In this document: piece after piece, positions 26,389 to 35,004 of the stretch
Numbering within the stretch: the first letter of the stretch is position 1
Layout of the letters: the number at the start of each line of letters is the position of its first letter
DNA from: Candidatus Competibacteraceae bacterium
GTDB lineage: Bacteria; Pseudomonadota; Gammaproteobacteria; Competibacterales; Competibacteraceae
Assembly (NCBI GenBank): GCA_016713505.1
Contig: JADJPA010000001.1
Span: forward strand, 1,997,501 to 2,061,500
Direction: 5' to 3'
Length of the DNA stretch: 64,000 nt
Made by a program: the position numbers and the translations under genes
Notes under the pieces: model-generated
What the model was told of the DNA's origin: nothing
What the model saw: only the letters and a program-made list of their open reading frames with translations
Databases searched by the model: none

Positions 26389-27129
26389 CTAGAGCTTCAA
26401 GCGTTTGAAGATACTTTCTGGAATGTGACGTATCACTAGCATAATCCACCGCCAGAATCCAGGCAGATAAACCACATCGCGGCGGCGTTCGACAGCGGCG
26501 ACGATGCCCTTCGCGATCTGATCGGGCCGCGCCCACAGTAGCCCTTTCTTTTCGAACGCGGCGGTCATCGGCGTATCCACGAAGCCGGGCTTGATGGTGA
26601 TGACCTGTACGCCCTTAGCGCTCAACCGGTTGCGCAGCCCTTGCAGGAATAGTCCAACCATCCCCTTGGACGCGCCGTAGATGTAGTTGCTTTGCCGGCC
26701 CCGGTCGCCGGCGACGGAGCCGATCACCACCAGCACACCGCGCCCGCGCGCCTCGAAGGCGTTCCCCAACAAAGTGGCGAGGCTGATAACGCTGAGCGCG
26801 TTGGTATGGATCGCCGCCAAGGTCCGCTCCACCGACTGCTGGCAGGCGATCTGATCGGGCAAGACACCATGCGCGATCAGGGCGATATCGATGCTGCCCA
26901 AGGCGCGTGTCGCCCGTTCCACCAGCGCCGGATGGTGCGCCAACAAATCCAGATCGAGACTTTCGGAATGGACCGACTGGCCGCTGCGAATTTCAAGGTC
27001 GCGGGCGATGGCGGCCAACTTTTCAGCATTGCGTCCGATCAGATAAAACCGAGCGCCAGCAGCGGCGAAACGGCGGGCGGTCGCTTCGGCAATGGCGGAG
27101 GTCGCTCCGATAATCAAGAGGTTGCGCAT
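26389..27129 (-). CDS. DprE2-like short-chain reductase
   Basis: A 246-residue short-chain dehydrogenase. It has an N-terminal GATSAIAEA nucleotide loop, NAG-like IHTNALS, the catalytic Ser in IGSVAGDRG and the YxxxK motif YGASK. The opening GATSAIAEATA is typical of DprE2-type decaprenylphosphoryl-2-keto-ribose reductases. In that role it would reduce the keto intermediate made by the DprE1-like oxidase to polyprenyl-phosphate D-arabinose. It follows the DprE1-like gene by 13 bases, the same order as in mycobacteria. Function is assigned from motif plus neighbourhood. Confidence 0.82.
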   Translation of the reverse strand: MRNLLIIGATSAIAEATARRFAAAGARFYLIGRNAEKLAAIARDLEIRSGQSVHSESLDLDLLAHHPALVERATRALGSIDIALIAHGVLPDQIACQQSVERTLAAIHTNALSVISLATLLGNAFEARGRGVLVVIGSVAGDRGRQSNYIYGASKGMVGLFLQGLRNRLSAKGVQVITIKPGFVDTPMTAAFEKKGLLWARPDQIAKGIVAAVERRRDVVYLPGFWRWIMLVIRHIPESIFKRLKL

Positions 27130-27142
27130 GATGAAGGTGCTC

Positions 27143-28447
27143 TCAGCCGGCCATGACCCGACGCCAGAAACTGGAGGAAAAACGCGGGTCGATGAAATTC
27201 GCGAAGGTGGACCAGTTCGGAAAATAGTGGCGGAAGTGGTCGCCGCTCATCCGGGCATCCTTGGCGGGATAAACCGCCCCGCCGGCCTGCCGGGTCACTT
27301 CATCGAGCCGATCCAATAAATCGAGCGTCTTCTGGCCCAGATTGGGAAAATCCAGCGCCAACGTCACGCCGGGTCGGGGAAAGGACAACAACCCTCCTGA
27401 AGTCCGCTCGCCGAAACGCTTCAATACGGCCAACATCGAACCTTGGCCGCTGGCGGCGATGCGGCCGAGAATTTCCCGCAAGGCGGCGCGGGCCGCCGCC
27501 GGTGGGATGACGCACTGGTATTGGAAAAACCCCCGTTTGCCGTACAGCCGGTTCCATTCCAACAGATTGTCCAACGGGTAGAAAAACGGCTGATATGGAA
27601 GCAACGCCCTTGCCGGGCGCGGCAGATGGTAGTAAAGCTGATTGAAGGCGCGCACGCTCCAAGTATTCACCAACGAGACCGGCGGCGCGAACGGTACGCT
27701 CAGCGACCGTCGCGGCGGGACCGGAGCCGCGACCCCCGGCGGCGCGTGCATCCCCGCCAGGTAAAGCCCTCGTCCCAAACTTTTACCGGCCGCCGCGCAG
27801 TCGATCCAAGACACGATATACGGATAACGCGCCTCGTACTCGTCGTTCAGCGTAAAAAACTCCTCCAGGCTGGCGAAGCGCCGGTTCTCGGCCACGATCC
27901 AGGGGTTGGCGATGCGCTGCAACTGGATTTCGACCCACGCGATCAACCCGGTCAGGCCCAAGCCGCCGACCGTGGCCCGAAACCAGTCGGCATTGGTATC
28001 AGGACCGCACGTCAGGCGCGTTCCATCCGAACGCAGCAGCTCGAAAGCGCGGAGCTGCTCGCCAAAGCTGCCGGCGAGGTGATGGTTCTTGCCGTGCACG
28101 TCATTGGCGACGGCTCCGCCCAAGGTGACGAACTGAGTGCCGGGCGTGACCGCCAAAAACCAACCTTGCGGGACGACCAGCGCCAAAATCTCCGCCAGCA
28201 GCACCCCGGCTTCCGCCCGCAAAACACCCGTGGCCGGATCGAAGGCGATGAAGCGATCCAGTCCCCGCGCCAGCAGCAGCGTACCGCCATCGTTCAGGCA
28301 GACATCGCCATAACTGCGACCGTTGCCGAACGCGAGCACCCGCTCCGCGCGCGGGGAGAAAGAATCGACTCCCGGCGCCAAGGCCCGCCGGTTTTGCCGG
28401 ACGGGCGGATAACGTCCCCAAGAACCGAGCGACGCTTGACCGGTCAC
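27143..28447 (-). CDS. DprE1-like FAD-dependent oxidase
   Basis: A 434-residue VAO-family flavoprotein. The FAD-binding part has LAFGNGRSYGDVCLNDGG near the N-terminus and TLGGAVANDVHGKNHH, the latter highly characteristic of DprE1. DprE1 oxidises the 2' hydroxyl of decaprenylphosphoryl ribose, the first half of its conversion to the arabinose form. The start is GTG at 28447, overlapping the HAD-UbiA stop as GTGA, so translation is coupled. A longer in-frame reading upstream lies inside that gene. Family assignment is strong; the lipid chain length is unknown. Confidence 0.87.
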   Translation of the reverse strand: MTGQASLGSWGRYPPVRQNRRALAPGVDSFSPRAERVLAFGNGRSYGDVCLNDGGTLLLARGLDRFIAFDPATGVLRAEAGVLLAEILALVVPQGWFLAVTPGTQFVTLGGAVANDVHGKNHHLAGSFGEQLRAFELLRSDGTRLTCGPDTNADWFRATVGGLGLTGLIAWVEIQLQRIANPWIVAENRRFASLEEFFTLNDEYEARYPYIVSWIDCAAAGKSLGRGLYLAGMHAPPGVAAPVPPRRSLSVPFAPPVSLVNTWSVRAFNQLYYHLPRPARALLPYQPFFYPLDNLLEWNRLYGKRGFFQYQCVIPPAAARAALREILGRIAASGQGSMLAVLKRFGERTSGGLLSFPRPGVTLALDFPNLGQKTLDLLDRLDEVTRQAGGAVYPAKDARMSGDHFRHYFPNWSTFANFIDPRFSSSFWRRVMAG

Positions 28448-29868
28448 AGCGCGCTCCAGAAGATAAGCGCTCCGATCAAGACCAACCCTTGGCTGACTCT
28501 GTCGGTCAACGCGAAAATCACCGGATCGTCGGGCATCAGGCCGCGATGGGCCAACAGCCACACCCGGCTGATCCAGTACAACAACAGCGGGCAGAGAAAG
28601 CCGATCAGCAGCGGGTGCCGGTAAAGGTGTTGGACGTCGGGACTGTTGATGTAGAGCGCCAGCACCAGCACCGCCAGATAGCCCGCGCTGCCGCCCAAGC
28701 TTTGCAGGATGGCCAGATCATCGACCTGATAGCCCCGACCGCGCGCGTCCAGTTCGCCACGCTGCAACAGGGCGTGCAACTCAGTGTAGCGCTTGACCAG
28801 CGCCAAACTGAGAAACAAGAACATGGAGAAGGCCAGCATCCAAAATGAGAGCGCAAGCTGCGCCGCCACCGCGCCGGTGATGATCCGCAAGGTATACAGC
28901 CCGGCCAATACGATGGCGTCGAGCATCAGTACCTGCTTGAGCCGGAGCGAATACGTCAAGGTCAGCCCGTAATAAACGACCAAGCAGGCGCTGAATTCAG
29001 GCGGATTGACCGCCAGGCTGAGCAGGAACGCCGCCGACAACAGAACCGGCACGGCCACAGCGCCGTGCAGGATCGGCAAAGTGCCGGCGGCGAACGGCCG
29101 GCGGCACTTGCGCGGATGGCGGCGGTCGGCGGCCAAGTCCAGCAAGTCGTTGAGCAGATAGACGCTGGAGGCGCACCAGCCGAAACTGAGGAACGCCAGC
29201 AGACAAAGCCCGATTTTTCCCGCATCGTTCCAGGCGTGAGCGGCCACCAACGGCACAAAAATCAGCACGTTCTTCAGCCATTGATGCAGCCGCGCCGCCC
29301 TGAACCAGCGCTTTAACCGCGATCCCTTATCGTCGAACACCCGTTCGAGTTCGGCGCTGGCGCGGGCCAACGCCGTCACCTTGGCGCTGGCGTTGACCGC
29401 GATGGCGCGGCGCGAATGCCGCCACACCGCCACATCCACGGCGGAATTGCCGGCGTAATCGAAGCCGCGTTCCCCATACAGCGCCACCAGTGCTTCGGCT
29501 TTGCGCGCACCGGCCAGATTCCGCTCGCCCTCGGTGGCGATCACCTGATCGAACAAGCCCAGGTATTCCGCGATCGGTTCGGCCAAGCGGCGATGCGCGG
29601 CCGTCACCAACACCAGCGACCTCCCCTGCTCGCGCTGCTCGCGCAGAAAATCCAAAAACGCCGCATGATAAGGTAGCGTCTCGATGTCCAGTTCCGCGAG
29701 CGCGGCCAGTTCCGCCTTGAGCCGGACTTTACCGGCCGCCAGCCAGCGCGGCCAATGAATGACAGCCAGCGGTCGGTGCTTGAGTTGAGCGAAGGCCGAT
29801 TCCAGCAACAAATCGGAATTCAGCAACGTGCCGTCGAGATCGACGCACAACGGAACGGTTGTACTCAT
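28444..29868 (-). CDS. HAD phosphatase fused to UbiA-type polyprenyl phosphoribosyltransferase
   Basis: A 474-residue fusion. Residues 1-190 are a HAD hydrolase with motif I DLDGTLLNSD, motif II VLVTAAHRR, a lysine in the LAGARKAEA region and motif IV YAGNSAVDVAVW. From about 200 onward there is a membrane UbiA prenyltransferase with NDLLDLAADRRHPRK followed by RPFAAG, close to the motif of mycobacterial decaprenyl-phosphate phosphoribose synthase. The UbiA part would transfer 5-phosphoribose to a polyprenyl phosphate, and the HAD part would remove the 5-phosphate. This gives both first steps in one chain. It overlaps the genes on both sides by 4 bases. Confidence 0.88.
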   Translation of the reverse strand: MSTTVPLCVDLDGTLLNSDLLLESAFAQLKHRPLAVIHWPRWLAAGKVRLKAELAALAELDIETLPYHAAFLDFLREQREQGRSLVLVTAAHRRLAEPIAEYLGLFDQVIATEGERNLAGARKAEALVALYGERGFDYAGNSAVDVAVWRHSRRAIAVNASAKVTALARASAELERVFDDKGSRLKRWFRAARLHQWLKNVLIFVPLVAAHAWNDAGKIGLCLLAFLSFGWCASSVYLLNDLLDLAADRRHPRKCRRPFAAGTLPILHGAVAVPVLLSAAFLLSLAVNPPEFSACLVVYYGLTLTYSLRLKQVLMLDAIVLAGLYTLRIITGAVAAQLALSFWMLAFSMFLFLSLALVKRYTELHALLQRGELDARGRGYQVDDLAILQSLGGSAGYLAVLVLALYINSPDVQHLYRHPLLIGFLCPLLLYWISRVWLLAHRGLMPDDPVIFALTDRVSQGLVLIGALIFWSAL

Positions 29869-30836
29869 GGCGTATAATCTACCGGAACCACGGGTATCTC
29901 AGCCTTCGGCGGCGCTTGACCGCTCAGACCCAGCACCGCCACCGCCAGACCGCCTAGCGCGACCGCAAACCACAGGGTTGCCAGCCGACACAACAGAGTG
30001 ATGGCGACCGCCGTCGCGCCGTCCGCGCCAAACGCGATCAGCAATCCTCCCATCACCACTTCAGTGCCGCCCAAGCCGCCGGGCAAAAACGACAGCGCGC
30101 CGGCCAGCACCGCAATGGCATAGACGCCGATACCGGCGGCCAAGGTGATCGGCACCCCCATGTCGCGGGCGCTCCAATACAGCGCGAGACCTTCCAACCC
30201 CCAGCCCAGCACTCCCAGCGCCAATCCGAACAGCAGCAGGCCGGGGCGCAGCAACACCGCCGTCGCGCCAAACAACCGACCCAGCCGCTCAACTTGCTGG
30301 CTGAACCGATGGCCCCGCCCCCAAGCCCGCAACCGCTCCGGCAAGCCGGGTCGGGTCACCAGCCCGATCAAGCCTAGCGCCAAACCCCAGGCTACTCCCA
30401 CCAACCAGGCATAATCCGGTCGAACCAGCAAGACCAGCAGCGCCAACAGACTCATCGCCAGCACGTCCAGCAGCCGCTCCACGAACAGCGCCGCCAGACT
30501 CTGGCTGTAGGGTACGCCGCAGGGGAACAGATAAAGCGAGCGAATCGCTTCTCCGGCCTTACCGGGAGTCACGGTCAGTATGAAACCGGCCAAATAATAG
30601 AGGACATGCCGCCGGCGCGGCAGGCGGTGGCCCAACGCGGCGATATAGCAATGCCAGCGCCAGAACCGCAGCAGATAGTTCAGCAGCGACAACAGGAAAA
30701 TTCCGAGGACCGTCGCCGGATGGAGGCGACCGAAGGCCGCCAACACGGCATGGCGGTCGGCGAGCAGCACGCCGGCCAGATACACCACCGCCGTCAGACC
30801 GATGCTGAGAGTCAGGGCGCGGCGCTTGCTCGACAT
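29865..30836 (-). CDS. YbhN/LPG-synthase-TM family membrane protein, candidate flippase
   Basis: A 323-residue protein with eight or so membrane segments and the UPF0104 features FLPGGLGGTEVVMGG near the C-terminus and LRFWRWHCYI near the N-terminus. The family includes the transmembrane half of lysylphosphatidylglycerol synthase, which flips lipids. The start ATG at 30836 is clear, and the stop overlaps the HAD-UbiA start by 4 bases (ATGA). Given that coupling, flipping of the lipid-linked pentose to the periplasm is a reasonable but untested role. Confidence 0.82.
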   Translation of the reverse strand: MSSKRRALTLSIGLTAVVYLAGVLLADRHAVLAAFGRLHPATVLGIFLLSLLNYLLRFWRWHCYIAALGHRLPRRRHVLYYLAGFILTVTPGKAGEAIRSLYLFPCGVPYSQSLAALFVERLLDVLAMSLLALLVLLVRPDYAWLVGVAWGLALGLIGLVTRPGLPERLRAWGRGHRFSQQVERLGRLFGATAVLLRPGLLLFGLALGVLGWGLEGLALYWSARDMGVPITLAAGIGVYAIAVLAGALSFLPGGLGGTEVVMGGLLIAFGADGATAVAITLLCRLATLWFAVALGGLAVAVLGLSGQAPPKAEIPVVPVDYTP

Positions 30837-30878
30837 AGGCTTAAAAACGATTCCCTTCAGCGTTCAAAAAAGCCCGAC

Positions 30879-31433
30879 CTATGGAAGGTCCGGCGCACGC
30901 ATCACTCTGCCCAACCGGCCGAACCACCGCAGCGGTTTCGTCACTTTCCAGGATGAAGACCCTTGCAGATCGGTTAGATTGGCCCGCAACGTCGCTGTGT
31001 CATTGGCGGATATCGCCGCTTCGCTCCGGCTGCGCTCCAGTTCCACGGCCAACCGTTGCAATTCGGCTTGCTGCGCGGTCAACGCGGCGTTCATGCGCTC
31101 GTTGTCGGCTTGCCGTTCATCCAGAACCGCTGTCAGCCGCGCTAGCTCCGCTTGCAGTCGCTCGCGTTCGTCCACCGAGCGCCGCAAGGTTTCAAGAAAG
31201 GTTCGCGCCGTGCTTTTGGAAAGGCGTTGCTGCGGATATTCGAGCTTGAGAATTTGCTGCAACAACGCCAGCAGATCGCTACGGTTCAGGCCATCCAGGC
31301 CGACGCCCAAGTCCATGGAAGGCGGATAGTAATAATCCGGCTCCAACAGCAGGCTTTGCCAATCGCCAGGCGTCGCTTCGGCCAACGGCCGCAACGGTTC
31401 GGCGTACTGCCTCAAATAGTCCTCAGGCGTCAT
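30879..31433 (-). CDS. coiled-coil protein of unknown function in the glycan operon
   Basis: A 184-residue protein not assigned to a named family. The first half has MTPEDYLRQYAEPLRPLA and a YYYPPSMDLG stretch. Residues about 90-155 form a coiled coil (LQAELARLTAVLDERQADNE). The C-terminal end is SSSWKVTKPLRWFGRLGR, a basic amphipathic segment seen at the ends of several glycosyltransferase-associated proteins. It may anchor to the membrane and set polymer length. The ATG at 31433 overlaps the preceding gene by 11 bases; an upstream TTG is unlikely to be used. Confidence 0.65.
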   Translation of the reverse strand: MTPEDYLRQYAEPLRPLAEATPGDWQSLLLEPDYYYPPSMDLGVGLDGLNRSDLLALLQQILKLEYPQQRLSKSTARTFLETLRRSVDERERLQAELARLTAVLDERQADNERMNAALTAQQAELQRLAVELERSRSEAAISANDTATLRANLTDLQGSSSWKVTKPLRWFGRLGRVMRAPDLP

Positions 31434-33441
31434 GATCGGCGTCTTCCAACGGCGAATTTTCAAGATGATCGCTTGCCGGAACCGGAACGTTCGCCGCTTG
31501 AGCGGCAGCCGCTTCGACAGTCGAGGGTTCGGCGCTACCCTGCTTCAGCAGGCGCACGAACAAATCGTTGCATTCCGCCACCGGCAGATCCCAATCCACC
31601 AGCCAAGCCTGGGGATAGTCGGTCAGCCGCTCGCTCAATGCGCCCAACCGGGGCGCCACGATAGGCAACCCCGTCGCCAGGGCATAGCTGAGCGTGTAAG
31701 AGTAGGTTTCCGGGCATTGACCGGGGAAAAAAATCACATCCGGCCGTTCCCGACCGATCAGCAGCGGCAATTCGGCATTGTCGTACAGTCCCGAAAAAGA
31801 CAGCGGCAGTTCCGGCGCTTGCCGGACCGGCCAGTCGGCGGGACCGATCACTCGAAAAAACAACGGCAAGCCGCGCGCCTTGGCATCGGCCGCGCAAGCT
31901 TCCAACCGATAAAGTCCTTTGGCGGGACTCAGCCGGCCCAGCGCCAGGATTTTAAGCTCGCCGCAGGGCAGCGCGCGCGGCACGGGAACCGTGATTGGCG
32001 GCTCTGGGTGCGCCAACTTGAGATAGCGGGCGTCGGGGACGTAGCGGCGCATCCGCGCCAGCATGTCTTCCGACGCCACGATCACCCGTTCGGCTCCGGC
32101 CAACAGCCCGTAAAACAACTCGCGCCAGGTCACGATATCCAAGCCCCATAGCGCCGGACGCTCGGCCAGGCAAGCGTTGCAACCCGCCACAGCGGGTTCG
32201 CCACAATAGCGGTCATCCGCCAGGGTCAAGGTATATTGCGGGCAAATGGGGTAGTAATCGTGCAGGGTAAAATCGTAGGGCAGCCTCAAATCCTCCAACA
32301 GTTGCAGGGCTTGGCGGTTCATGCCGATGACGTGATGGACATGCAACCGCACGATGCCCAAACCCTTGAGGACATTGAGGAGCTTCGGATAGCCATGCGG
32401 CAGGGTGAAATAGCCGCGCCACTCCTCGCCGCTTCGTGCCCACTCGACGCTCACGCCATCGGATCCGGTCGGCCGCAGAATCAAGACTTCAAAATCCGGC
32501 TCCAACAACTCGGCCAAATCCCGAATATGTTTTTCCGTGCCGCCGCCCCAGTGATGGGTCAGAAACAGCAGGCGCGGGCGCGGCGAACGGCTCAGCCGAC
32601 AGGTATCGACCCGCCGCCGCAACAGGCGGGCCGGATCGCGGTTGCAGTAATCGCCGATCAGGGTCAAATAGTGCGGGTAGCGCTCCAGGATTTTCCGTTC
32701 CGCCTCGGCGCATAGCGCCTTGGCCTCGGCGCCGAACGACACGCCGCCCCGGTGATAAACGAACACGTCACCGGCCAACAAGTGTTTGAATCCGACTTCG
32801 GCCGCCCGCAGGCAAAACTCGTTTTCCTCGCCGTAACCTCGCGGGAAAATCCGGGCGTCGAAATACCCGACCTGATCGAGACACGCGCGCCGGATGTACA
32901 TGCAAAAACCCACGGCGGTGGGCAGCTCGACGCTCGAACCGGCATTGACCTCGGCAAAGGCGCGATCCATTGCGGCCAGCGGCCAATCTTCGGGCAATGG
33001 ATTGTCTTGATTGAAGCGCGGATAGCCGCAAATGGTACCGTTATTGGTAAACGGCGTGACCGTGCCGACCTTGGGGTCGCTGCAAGCGGGGCGGCGCAAC
33101 CGATCCAACCAGTCGCCATGCACCTCGGTATCGCTGTTGAGCAGCACCACATCACGGTCGGGATGCAGGATCATGCCCCGGTTGACGGCGTTGACAAAAC
33201 CGGTATTGGCGGGATTTTCCAACAAGGTGATCGCGCCGGCCTTGGCCAGCTCGCGCAGCCAGCCCGCCAGTTCCGGCTCCGGGCCGCAATCGTCGACCAC
33301 CACGATTTCGCGAGCGGTACGCTGGGGAAACGCCAGCACGCTGTCCAGACAGCGCCGGGTCTCATGCAGCCCCTTATAGACCGGCACGATGACATCCACG
33401 ACGGCCGCGCCGGTCTCGGCCGACGCAAAATCAGCGTCCAT
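31423..33441 (-). CDS. bifunctional GT2-GT4 glycosyltransferase
   Basis: A 672-residue fusion. The N-terminal 280 residues are a GT-A GT2 (VIVPVYKGLHETRR, VVLLNSDTEVHGDW, GYGEENEFCLRAAEVGF). From about 290 a GT-B domain begins with LLFLTHHWGGGTEKHIRDL, and ILALGRLSPAKGLYRLEA starts its second lobe. Two domains of opposite stereochemical class suggest addition of two consecutive sugars. The ATG at 33441 is preceded by GGGAGGG. It overlaps the coiled-coil gene by 11 bases and lies just downstream of a methyltransferase in the operon. Substrates are unknown. Confidence 0.85.
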   Translation of the reverse strand: MDADFASAETGAAVVDVIVPVYKGLHETRRCLDSVLAFPQRTAREIVVVDDCGPEPELAGWLRELAKAGAITLLENPANTGFVNAVNRGMILHPDRDVVLLNSDTEVHGDWLDRLRRPACSDPKVGTVTPFTNNGTICGYPRFNQDNPLPEDWPLAAMDRAFAEVNAGSSVELPTAVGFCMYIRRACLDQVGYFDARIFPRGYGEENEFCLRAAEVGFKHLLAGDVFVYHRGGVSFGAEAKALCAEAERKILERYPHYLTLIGDYCNRDPARLLRRRVDTCRLSRSPRPRLLFLTHHWGGGTEKHIRDLAELLEPDFEVLILRPTGSDGVSVEWARSGEEWRGYFTLPHGYPKLLNVLKGLGIVRLHVHHVIGMNRQALQLLEDLRLPYDFTLHDYYPICPQYTLTLADDRYCGEPAVAGCNACLAERPALWGLDIVTWRELFYGLLAGAERVIVASEDMLARMRRYVPDARYLKLAHPEPPITVPVPRALPCGELKILALGRLSPAKGLYRLEACAADAKARGLPLFFRVIGPADWPVRQAPELPLSFSGLYDNAELPLLIGRERPDVIFFPGQCPETYSYTLSYALATGLPIVAPRLGALSERLTDYPQAWLVDWDLPVAECNDLFVRLLKQGSAEPSTVEAAAAQAANVPVPASDHLENSPLEDADHDA

Positions 33442-33462
33442 CACGTTCCCTCCCGCCCGGCG

Positions 33463-34125
33463 CTACTCAGACTCGCTGGCACCGGAGCTGACCCGCCTGA
33501 GATAGCCCTTGGGATTCCAGGTAATGAGAAAGGACTCCTTGCTCCTGTCGATCTCGAAGTCCCCGTTCTCTCGCACGAACGCCTCAATCGCTTCATACGG
33601 ACCCGGAGCGGGCCCCACCGCTAACCCATGATGGCAAATACCATCCTCGACGATAAAATAATCCCCCGGCTTTAACAGAGCCGAATACGTCCGCAATACC
33701 TCCAGGGTGTTCTGATAAGTGTGCGAGCTATCCTCAATAACCAGCACGCGGTCGTTTTCGGCAATCAGTTTTTTGACATCCGCAAAACACTGACAGGCAT
33801 CGCCTTCAATGAAGGTGATCCGACTGTGCTTCTTCACCCGTTCGGGTATCGACTGATGGGAGATATCGATACCGATGATCTTGCCTTTGTCTAACAGATC
33901 GCAAAGATGCGCCAAGGACAGGGCGGCGCCACCGCTGGCGTTACCGATTTCGATGATGACATCCGGCTGATTTTCGTAAATCAACTCCTGATAAACCCAG
34001 TGATCGAGCGGATTTTTTAGGGCTTTTATCCCAAAATAAGTGGTTTGATTCATGATCCGCTCCTGGATGATCGCCAAGGCATCCCTCAGCGGCATATCCA
34101 GCTGTTCTTCCATATAGCACGCCAT
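33463..34125 (-). CDS. CmcI-family methyltransferase (cephalosporin hydroxylase/rhamnosyl O-methyltransferase type)
   Basis: A 220-residue protein with the CmcI-family opening TYFGIKALKNPLDHWVYQELI-like region, motif I IIEIGNASGGAALSLA and VLVIEDSSHTYQNTL. The family contains mycobacterial rhamnosyl O-methyltransferases that act on glycopeptidolipid sugars as well as the cephamycin enzyme CmcI. In this setting, O-methylation of a sugar is the likely role. The ATG has an A/G-rich leader with AGGA upstream. It follows the TylF-like gene by about 65 bases, giving two methyltransferases in tandem. Confidence 0.82.
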   Translation of the reverse strand: MACYMEEQLDMPLRDALAIIQERIMNQTTYFGIKALKNPLDHWVYQELIYENQPDVIIEIGNASGGAALSLAHLCDLLDKGKIIGIDISHQSIPERVKKHSRITFIEGDACQCFADVKKLIAENDRVLVIEDSSHTYQNTLEVLRTYSALLKPGDYFIVEDGICHHGLAVGPAPGPYEAIEAFVRENGDFEIDRSKESFLITWNPKGYLRRVSSGASESE

Positions 34126-34190
34126 TTTTTTCTCTTTTCCTTACCGTCGCATCGCTCGAAAAAACCGTCCCGCGCCCTCGGCGCGCCCGC

Positions 34191-34934
34191 TCAGGCGCTA
34201 CGCCGCCAGTAAACCCCCGCCCAGTCGATCTCTTGAATGGGGTCCACGATGCCCTGTTGCTGGCGAAACTCCGCCACGGCCGCGCGGCAACCGGGAACCA
34301 CTTTATAATCATCGACAATCACATAGCCGCCGACCGACAGCTTGGGATAAAGGTGCCTCAGCGCATCCCAGGTCGATTCGTACATATCGCCGTCGAGGCG
34401 CAACACCGCCAGCCGGTCGGTCGGAACGCGGGGCAGCGTGTCTCGAAACCAGCCCTCAAGAAACACCACCTGCTCGTCCAGCAGCCCGTAGCGCTCGAAA
34501 TTGGCTTGAACCTGTTCCAGAGACACCGCCAGATAAGCGTGCCGGTGATGGCTGTCGCCGGCATCTTCTGGAAATTGCGCCGGATTCGGCTCTGGAAGAC
34601 CCGCGAAGGAATCCGCCACCAGCACTCGCCGATCCGTCACGCCGTGCGCTTTCAGGATGGCGCGCATGAAAATAACCGCGCCGCCGCGCCAGACGCCGGT
34701 TTCGATCAAATCGCCCGGAACGTTGTCGGCAATCGTCTGCTCGACGCAATACTGCAAGTTATCGAGGCGCTTCAGGCCGATCATGGTATGGGCCACCAGC
34801 GGCCAATCCTGACCGCTCTCGCGCAGCGGCCTGGCGTAAGCCGGCGCCTGCCAGGGACCGGCGTTCGGATCTTCATAGATGCTGTTGGTGAGGATCTTCT
34901 TCATCAGATCGAGATAAAGCGCCGCCGCTTGCAT
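34191..34934 (-). CDS. TylF/MycF-type sugar O-methyltransferase
   Basis: A 247-residue TylF-family enzyme. It has motif I DLIETGVWRGGAVIFMRA, LVADSFAGLPEP, and the metal-binding LDGDMYESTWDAL and VIVDDYKVVPGC aspartates that the family uses with Mg2+. TylF and MycF methylate hydroxyls of deoxysugars. The ATG at 34934 is preceded by AGGA 7 bases upstream; a TTG further up is less likely. It follows the ABC transporter genes. A role in methylating or capping the exported polymer fits. Confidence 0.85.
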   Translation of the reverse strand: MQAAALYLDLMKKILTNSIYEDPNAGPWQAPAYARPLRESGQDWPLVAHTMIGLKRLDNLQYCVEQTIADNVPGDLIETGVWRGGAVIFMRAILKAHGVTDRRVLVADSFAGLPEPNPAQFPEDAGDSHHRHAYLAVSLEQVQANFERYGLLDEQVVFLEGWFRDTLPRVPTDRLAVLRLDGDMYESTWDALRHLYPKLSVGGYVIVDDYKVVPGCRAAVAEFRQQQGIVDPIQEIDWAGVYWRRSA

Positions 34935-35004
34935 GATCGAATCCTGAACCGGTTGTGCCACCAAAAAAGCCGCCTGAAACGAGCCCCGCCTCCGCGCGAA
35001 CGAG

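Noticed and set aside
27443..28624. Open frame of about 393 codons on the plus strand
   Set aside because: It is antisense to the DprE1-like gene, whose FAD motifs are clear.
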